NCBI RefSeq assembly: GCF_000003815.2
Contig: NC_049993.1
Span: 21,436,649 to 21,500,618 of the forward strand
Length of the DNA stretch: 63,970 bases
Direction of reading: 5' to 3'
Origin: Branchiostoma floridae
Lineage: Eukaryota > Chordata > Leptocardii > Amphioxiformes > Branchiostomatidae
Shown: positions 1 through 9,500 of the stretch, piece by piece
How positions within the stretch are numbered: position 1 is the first letter of the stretch
Layout of the letters: the number at the start of each line of letters is the position of its first letter
Position numbers and translations under genes: made by a program
Notes under the pieces: model-generated
Seen by the model: only the letters and a program-made list of their open reading frames with translations
Database searches by the model: none
Told to the model about the DNA's origin: nothing

Positions 1-164
1 TCCATCATACAGCCCCACCTAGCAACATGGGAGGAACTGCAGCTTCAGACCTGCAACTTACTTCCACAGAACAATCTGAAATGTTGACTAAGATATCACA
101 GAGCTAGGTTTCAAATTCATGGCTTCAGTTTTCTGGGCCGACCCCACATTCCTGTGCACACAAG

Positions 165-550
165 AGAAGTTACTCACGGCCAGCAGGCTGGGGTTCTGGT
201 ACAGTTGTTTGTTTGTTTGTTTGTTTGTTTGTACGTAAGTTCCTCACGGCCAGCAGGCTGGGGTTCTGGTACAGTTGTTTGTTTGTTTGTACGTAAGTTA
301 CTCACGGCCAGCAGGCTGGGGTTCTGGTACAGTTGTTTGTTTGTTTGTTCGTTTGTTTGTACGTAAGTTACTCATGGCAAACAGACTGGGGTTCTGGTAG
401 AGAGATTTATTCCTGAGTGCTCCAGTTGTTCCACTGGAGGTTTGTTTGTTTGTTCGTTTGTACGTAAGTTACTCACGGCCAGCAGGCTGGGGTTCTGGTA
501 TAGTTGTTTGTTTGTTTGTTTGTTTGTTTGTTTGTACTTAAGTTACTCAC
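165..550 (-). repeat. Donor-side minisatellite of DNAI4 exon 13
   Basis: Five to six copies of the exon 13 tail (residues NPSLLA, minus strand) followed by the gtgagtaac donor and a (TTTG)n spacer. The exon itself ends at 551. Most copies are also preceded by ctgtaccag, which is acceptor-like, so each unit looks like a mini-exon with both splice sites. Confidence 0.85.
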
Positions 551-3500
551 GGCCAGCAGGCTGGGGTTCTGGTAGGAGAAGTCCATGCTGACCACCCCCG
601 AGGCGCAGTGGTACACTCTCTCTGGGTACTGCAGCGGCAACATCAGGAGGAAACATTTGTAAATGAAGTAGTTTTTGAAGGGATCTCACATTGTGGTTTT
701 CAATAATAAAGGCATTGTTGATAGTGTACATGGTCTCACCTTGGGGTTCTTGAGAGACCAGCAGCAGGCCAGCCCGCCCTTCTGGTCGTTGAACCCAAAC
801 TGGCCGTAACCCACGGCGATCAGGTCCTGTCAGAAAATACCAAACAAATAAAGTTATGAAGCATATTATGACATGCTACTAATCATCTGAACCCTATACA
901 AGATTTAGTTACTAAAACTATCAACTTTTTCTGTCTTAACATTTCTTCAACTTTGGACAACATTTCTGCAAAAATGGACAACATTTCAGAGTATAAAACA
1001 ACACTGAACTTCCCAGGTCAGGAGCAGTCCCAAGGTGTGTGTTTGTTTGTTTGTTTGTTTGTGTACTAACCGGGTTGGCCTTGTTCCAGGAGAGACAGCT
1101 GACGTTCCTCCCGTCGGTTCTATGTTTGTTTGTTTGTTTGTTAGTTTGTTTGTTTGTGTACTAACCGGGTTTGCCTTGTTCCAGGACAGACAGCTGACGT
1201 TGCGCCCGTCGGTTCTATGTTTGTTTGTTTGTTTGTTAGTTTGTTTGTTTGTGTACTGACCGGGTTGGCCTTGTTCCAGGACAGACAGCTGACGTTGCGC
1301 CCGTCGGTGAGCTCGCAGTGGTAGATCCAGAGCCGCTCCAGGTTGGGGCCCATCTGTGTGATGGAGACGGAGCCGGCCGTGGGAGGGGGGTCCTCGGGCA
1401 CCTCACGGTCAACATCTGGGGGGGGGGGGGATAAAACATTGCCATCACATATCACCATGATACCACCACACATCATCATCACACATCACAGTCACACTTT
1501 GGAGCCGGCTTTTGGAAGGGGGTCCTCGGGCACCTCACGGTCAAAATCTGGGGGGGGGGGAAAAAAAATTATCATCATCACACCTCATCCACATTACAAC
1601 ATCATCAACAATTAATGCCCCGTACTCAGGACCTAACCGTGAAGTTCACCAAGCCCCCGAACCCACCCTTGAAATCTTTCNNNNNNNNNNNNNNNNNNNN
1701 NNNNNNNNNNNNNNNNNNNNNNNNNNNNNNNNNNNNNNNNNNNNNNNNNNNNNNNNNNNNNNNNNNNNNNNNNNNNNNNNNNNNNNNNNNNNNNNNNNNN
1801 NNNNNNNNNNNNNNNNNNNNNNNNNNNNNNNNNNNNNNNNNNNNNNNNNNNNNNNNNNNNNTTGTCATGCCCCGGTACTCGGTACGTACCCGTGAGTTCG
1901 TCCCTGCCCCTGTACTCGGTACGTACCTGTGAGTTCGTCCATGCCCCAGTACGTACCTGTGAGTTCGTCCATGCCCCTGTACGTACCCGTGAGTTCGTCC
2001 ATGCCCCGGTACGTACCCGTGAGTTCGTCCATGCCCCTGTACTCGGTACGGACCTGTGAGTTTGTCCATGCCCCGGTACTCGGTACGTACCTGTGAGTTC
2101 GTCCATGCCCCAGTACGTACCTGTGAGTTCGTCCATGCCCCTGTACGTACCTGTGAGTTCGTCCATGCCCCGGTACTCGGTACGTACCTGTGAGTTCGTC
2201 CATGCCCCTGTACTCGGTACGTACCCGTGAGTTTGTCCATGCCCCTGTACTCGGTACGTACCCGTGAGTTCGTCCATGCCCCTGTACGTACCTGTGAGTT
2301 CGTCCATGCCCCGGTACTCGGTACGTACCTGTGAGTTCGTCCATGCCCCTGTACTCGGTACGTACCTGTGAGTTCGTCCATGCCCCTGTACTCGGTACGT
2401 ACCTGTGAGTTCGTCCATGCCCCGGTACGTACCTGTGAGTTCGTCCATGCCCCTGTACTCGGTACGTACCTGTGAGTTCGTCCATGCCCCGGTACTCGGT
2501 ACGTACCCGTGAGTTCGTCCATGCCCCTGTACTCGGTACGTACCTGTGAGTTCGTCCATGCCCCGGTACGTACCTGTGAGTTCGTCCATGCCCCTGTACT
2601 CGGTACGTACCTGTGAGTTCGTCCATGCCCCAGTACGTACCTGTGAGTTCGTCCATGCCCCTGTACTCGGTACGTACCTGTGAGTTCGTCCATGCCCCGG
2701 TACGTACCTGTGAGTTCGTCCATGCCCCTGTACTCGGTACGTACCTGTGAGTTCGTCCATGCCCCTGTAAGTTGTTTGGGTACTGACCTGTGAGTTCGTC
2801 CATGCCCCTGTAAGCTGCCTGTTTGGGCTGAAAGATGTTTTGCACAACGACCCTCTCCATAACAAACAAGTCGTGCTGCAGACTCTCCGTCTGGAATACA
2901 ACAACAAAACAGTCTACAAACAGAGCATAAACAGCACATAAACAGTACGGCATGCCCATAAACAGCACAAAAACAGCACCAGAAAAGCATTAACCGTGCA
3001 TACCGAAATAAAGCACAAAAGTAGCACCAGAACAAGACCCCTCCCATGACCTTGCAGAGCCTGACCTTGAGAATGGGATGGTCGGCATCGTCCATGACGG
3101 TCCCCTCCGTCTCCGGCGGGGCCTGCGGCGCGGGCGTCTCCGCCATCTCAAACTGCGACACCTGCACGCTGGAGCCCATCATGCTCGCACGGCTCTCTGG
3201 AACACAGCGGGCATTTCAGCGAAACAGGCTGTGGTTGGCTAGTGGTCATGTGAGCTGGGAGACAGGCTGTCATTGGCTAGTGGTCATGTGATGTAGGAAC
3301 CATGTTATGATTGGCTAAGTGGTCACCTGGGAATGTTGTGGTTGGTTTGTGGTCATGTGTTTTAGGTAAACTATAACAAATGAGTAAGTGAACATGATTG
3401 GTTTAAAGTGCCACTGTGCCCAGACAGCACGGACCCCCGTTGAATGGACCCCTCCAATGCCTGCCCCCCGTGCCCTGTGACTCACCCCTCCCGCTGTGCC

Positions 3501-6500
3501 CTGACAGCGCAGAGCCCTGCCGCATGGACCCCTCCACTGACCCCCCTGTGCCCAGACCCCCCTGTGCCCAGACCCCCCTGTGCCCTGACCCCCCTGTGCC
3601 CTGACCCCCCTGTGACTCACCCCTCCCGCTCTGCCCAGAAAGAGCCGACCCGTCTCATGGACCCCTCCACTGACCCCCTGTGCCCTGACCCCCTGTGCCC
3701 TGACCCCCCTGTGCCCTGACCCCCCTGTGCCCTGACCCCCCTGTGCCCTGACCCCCCTGTGCCCAGACCCCCCTGTGCCCTGTCCCCCCTGTGCCCAGAC
3801 TCACCCCTGCCGCTCTGCCCAGAAAGCGCAGACCCCTGCCTCATGGACCCCTCCACCGACACCTCCTCCAGGTCTGCCTTCCTGCTGGTGGGTCTGCTGA
3901 TGGTCAGGTCCTGATCCGCATCCCCCTCACCGGACTTCTCTGGAGGGCGGGAAACGGTTGGCATGACAACCATGTAACTTGGGGGAGGGAAGGCATTGGC
4001 ATGATTAAATATGCTTTTTGTTGTGTTCCACTGCGTCTTACCTTTGTCCTTGGCTGCCAGGTCCTGATACGTGTCATGCATGTCCCACTCGGAGGCATTG
4101 ATGCCGGTGTCCTGAAGCACAATAAACAATACATCATCATCACATGCAGGTTACTGAAGCACAGTAAACAATACATCATCACATGCAGGTATTGAGATGT
4201 ACCATAAAGTAACTCAAGCAACTGGATACGATTTTAGATCAGTCAGATGTTTCATGTGGCATTCACTTTATTAATAACCTTTCATCCATTTACAATGGCC
4301 AGATCTTATCATGGAAGCTCATCTGTGTTGGTAGTATTAGTAATCAAATTCTAAACTTTCTTTTAACACAAAAATTACATGGATCAAACTTTCAATGACC
4401 ACTGTAGCCGTCTTCAGGATCAATACTGATGACCAATCACTTCAGAATATAAACTCACGAGAGTTAGAAACACATGATATCATTAACGCATGATCTTACG
4501 GATACGTGACATCAACAATTGGTTGAGCAGATCTGTTGAAGAGCAGGTTTTACACAACACAGAGCTGCAGTCAAGGAATAGTGCCAAAAATAGTGCAGGC
4601 ACTACTTGCAATTTGTGCTGTACAATACTATTTTGCCTGGACATTCATGTGGTAATTCTGAGGAAGTTGCAGCAAAGAAACAGTACAGGACCAGCACACA
4701 ATACCCAGGCATTGATGCATGTGCCTGCAACTTTCTTGCATGTATGGCTGCTAAATGTCAGGTAGTTACAGCAGTAGATATGGTTACTTACGTGATGTCG
4801 GGTAGTTACAGCAGTAGATATGGTTACTTACGTGATGTCGGGTAGTTACAGCAGTAGATATGGTTACTTACGTGATGTCAGGTAGTTAAAGCAGTAGATA
4901 TGGTTACTTACGTGATGTCAGGTAGTTACAACAGTAGAAACGGTTACTTACGTGATGTCAGGTAGTTACAGCAGTAGATATGGTTACTTACGTGATGTCA
5001 GGTAGTTACAGCAGTAGATATGGTTACTTACGTGATGTCAGGTAGTTACAGCAGTAGATATGGGTACTTATGTGATGTCAGGTAGTTACAGCAGTAGATA
5101 CATGGTTACTTACGTAATGTCAGGTAGTTACAGCAGTAGATATGGTTACTTATGTGATGTTGGGTAGTTACAGCAGTAGATATGGTTACTTACGTGATGT
5201 TGGGTAGTTACAGCAGTAGATATGGTTACTTACGTGATGTCAGGTAGTTACAGCAGTAGATATGGTTACTTACGTGATGTCGGGTAGTTACAGCAGTAGA
5301 TATGGTTACTTACGTGATGTCGGGTAGTTACAGCAGTAGATATGGTTACTTACGTGATGTTGGGTAGTTACAGCAGTAGATATGGTTACTTACGTGATGT
5401 CGGGTAGTTACAGCAGTAGAAACGGTTACTTACGTGATGTCGGGTAGTTACAGCAGTAGATATGGTTACTTACGTGATGTCGGGTAGTTACAGCAGTAGA
5501 TATGGTTACTTACGTGATGTCGGGTAGTTACAGCAGTAGATATGGTTACTTATGTGATGTTGGGTAGTTACAGCAGTAGATATGGTTACTTACGTGATGT
5601 TGGGTAGTTACAGCAGTAGATATGGTTACTTACGTGATGTCAGGTAGTTACAGCAGTAGATATGGTTACTTACGTGATGTCGGGTAGTTACAGCAGTAGA
5701 TATGGTTACTTACGTGATGTTGGGTAGTTACAGCAGTAGATATGGTTACTTACGTGATGTCGGGTAGTTACAGCAGTAGATATGGTTACTTACGTGATGT
5801 TGGGTAGTTACAGCAGTAGAAACAGTAAATGACTCACGATCAGCTCCACTTTGTCTGCCTGCACTTCCTTGTTTTTGGGTGCATCGTTGAAGGTCTGCAT
5901 CCCCCGCTCCATATAACGGTCGTTCCCCACCCGGTTCTTACACAGCTGGGAAAATGGACAAAATCACATCAGCAAAATCTGAACATGTCGGGGAGATAAC
6001 GCTGGGGTAGGCTGAGAAAGTGCAAGTAATGTAAGGAAGTGAAAGTCAGGGTTGGATAAGTCCACTAGCCCTATTGTCCAGGGCAAGTGAAATAGCACAT
6101 CGGGCAAGCTCATGTCCTACCCCCTTGGGCAAGTAAGATTTTTCAATGAGTGAGATTTTGATATGCTTGTTACTTTTCACAGTCATGGCATCAAGCAATG
6201 GTCAACATAGAAATGTAGTGCCAATAATAAAAGAATTCCATTGCTGGAAGTGAAAATGCATAGAAAAAAGTTATTTGAATTTCGGGCAAGTGAAATTTAT
6301 TTCGGGGAAGTACATAAAAAATTTACGTAAAAGTGAATTTTAGAAAACCTGTCCAACCCTGCAAAGTGATGATATAGGCTGAGAAAGAAGCCTGGAAAGC
6401 TGACTGTGCTCTGTGTCTCACCTCCTTGTATTTGTCGTTCCTGGCCCGGATGGCGTCGGCATTCTCGCTGTCGTTAGCGACGCACGTCCCCACCAGATCC

Positions 6501-9500
6501 AGGATCCAGATCGTGTCGCTCTCCGTCAGTCGGATCGGCACCGAGCAGTCCAGATCAGCTTCTGTCAGAATCTCTCTCACTTCCTCACGCCGCGTCTTCA
6601 CGCCTAACAAACAAACAAACAAACAAACAAAGTCATCCTCCATTAGAACCTCCCTCACTTCCTCAGGGCGCGTCTTCAAGCCTGAACAAAGTACTAAGCA
6701 CATTTTCTTAATCACAAAAATTTGTGTCTTCACGCCTTGACAAAATGAGCTATTCTAATGTTATGGATGGAGTTGTGCTCTCTATTTCATGTAAAACTGC
6801 AGTAAGAGTTTCATGTAGGAAACTGATACTATATATTGGCTGTAAGTTCACATTGCTCATTTGTGTCTTCCCTGTCGTGACTTCCTGGACAGCTCAGCAC
6901 AAGGTCATAACTTACTGGACAGCCCAGGGCAAGGTCATGACTTACTGGACAGCCCAGGGCAAGGTCATGACTTACGGGACAGCCCAGCGGCAAGGGCATG
7001 ACTTAATGGACAGCCCAGGGGCAAGGTCATGACTTACGGGACAGCCCATGGCAAGGTCGTGACTTAAGTTACAGGACAGCCCAGGGGCAAGGTCATGACT
7101 TACGGGACAGCCCATGGCAAGGTCGTGACTTAAGTTACAGGACAGCCCAGGGCAAGGTCATGACTTACTGGACAGTCCAGCGGCAAGGTCGTGACCCGCC
7201 TCAGAGATTTCGTCACCAAAGGACTGGTCTGTCGCTGTGGACTGTCCAGAGATCCGCGAGACGCTGCCCATCACCGACCTGGAACAGAAAAGTCAATCCT
7301 GAACATACAGACCATGCCCACGTCATTCTGGCCACACCTACATCATAGCTCAGTTATCTCTGTAGGTACATACTGGCCACACCTACATCATATCTCAGTT
7401 ATCTCTGTAGGTACATACTGGCCACACCTACATCATATCTCAGTTATCTCTGTAGGTACATACTGGCCACACCTACATCGTATCTCAGTTATCTCTGTAG
7501 GTACATACTGGCCACACCTACATCATATCTCAGTTATCTATGTAGGAATAAGAACTAGACACAGAACATCACACCCAGTTATTATGTAAATTACACAGCA
7601 GAAACTAAAAAGACGTGTCGACTCGTGTTTCATGTCTTGTTCCCAAGATGGGAGAAAGGAGCTGCAGAGATTCTGCTTTGGCCTGTAGTTTCCATGACAA
7701 CTTGAGTTTGCTAGTCACCTTGAGAAAGGCGCTCCGAACACGCTGGCCGTTCCTGTGCCAGTCTGGTAGATGGAAGCCTGCGACATGAAGTCTGTCGGCT
7801 GAACAACAAACAAACAAACAGACAAACAAGTCATTTCAGGAGTTAGTCAGGGGATGAAAGTTGTAAATGAAAGTGATAGCTGATCAGGGGCATGAGTCAA
7901 GATTTCTCATTGGCAGGGCTTTAGCCAGCTCGAGATTTTTTTCCGTCAGCCAATTCCCATTGACGGAAAATTCCTGTCAAGAATCTTTTTTTTTCCGTCA
8001 TCGCGTAAAAATTTCCGTCATTGACTGCAAAAATGTCTACCTCGTCCGATATAAATGTTGTCATTGGGAGAAAATATGACACCACGCTGACGTTTTGTAA
8101 TAATGTGAACAGTAAAACATCGTTTCTTTGCGTTTTCCCCGCAAAAACACGGCGCTAAAATCAACTCGCGGGGTATGCAAATCTAACATTACATATTCTC
8201 AATACGCACTGTTGATTGGTTGATCGTAACATCTGGAGGGGCGTCTCCTCAGATCCCGCCCTCTGATTGGTAAAGCTATGGATACCGACCCACGATGCAC
8301 TGCGCGCACCAGCGTTCAAATATTTTATTTGTTTGAAAATGTTACATTTGTAAAGGCAGGAGAACGCTATATTTTTCTATAACACGACAATTTTCTAATT
8401 AAGAACACAATTACTGAAAGACTCTTTTGAGAAAACATGCATTCATATACGGATTTATGGTGCATTTGGGGGAATTTTGGCGTTCAATTAACCCGGAAGT
8501 GTGCCAACAACAACGTGGCGTGGGTATCTCATCTGTGTCGCTGCAAAATTAGCGTTTTCTCGTCAAAACAAAAACAAAATTCCCGCTGAAGAGAACCGTG
8601 CAACATTTTAGATCCTAAAGAAACTCCAAAACAGGGCAGGTAGGGTTATCCTGGGCTGCGACTTGTACACACCCAGTGAAACCATTATGCATACACTTGG
8701 ATGGACCCCCGTGGTGGACATCCTTAAGAGGAATAAAGCGGTACTTGTTTTCAAGGCATTGAACGGAATGTCCCCTCCCCACATTTCAGGCCTATTCACA
8801 GAGCTAAGGGGGGTTCATTCCCACAACACACGACTCAGAGCACAGGGTGGACTACAACTACCCAAAGCTCATCTTCAGTACAAAAAGAAATCCCTTTCAT
8901 GTAGTGGTGCGGTATTATGGAACTCACTTCCAGCTAGAGTAAAAGCAGCAGCCTCTGTTGAGTCTTTTAAACACATGTATAAAAAGGAATGCCTTACCAC
9001 TTAAAGGCATACTACGGGATTTTTTAACAAAACAAAAAGTAGCTTTTCCTACTTTTTCTTTACATTGTTAGCTCAATCAACCCTATAGCATTGCATACCA
9101 ATATTCATGGAGAGATGCTGCGACATCAATGCACCACATAAGCATGTATAAAAATTGTGATCTTCCAAGAAACAGATGGGCACAGGCTGGTTACTGCCTC
9201 TGTGTGTTGTTGTTTCTTGCTTATCAGCCTGGCTTCCCAGTGGGGGGCCAATTGACAGTTCCTCTGAGTACAGTAGACTAGCTTTCTGTACAAGGTTTCT
9301 TGCAGTTTTGAAGGGAATATGACCTTAGCTTGTTGATATCCTACAAAATAGACTAATAAGTTCATGATTATATGCTATTTTAGAATGATTAGATATAGGT
9401 GTTTCCAAAGAAGATCTCCATTGTGTTCTTTATCTGCAGTCTGCCATGCATGTGCTAACTGATTACCCCACCACGGGGGACCTACCGGTGGCAAGCAAGA

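Noticed and set aside
1626-3182. 518-codon minus-strand open frame with GMDELTGTYR / GHGRTHRYVP repeats
   Set aside because: Runs through N and through a minisatellite made of exon tail plus donor; only 2788-2890 and 3066-3196 are exonic, in different phases.
4785-5830. CRISPR-like regular array of 40-bp units
   Set aside because: Units are contiguous without unique spacers and the genome is eukaryotic; an ordinary minisatellite.
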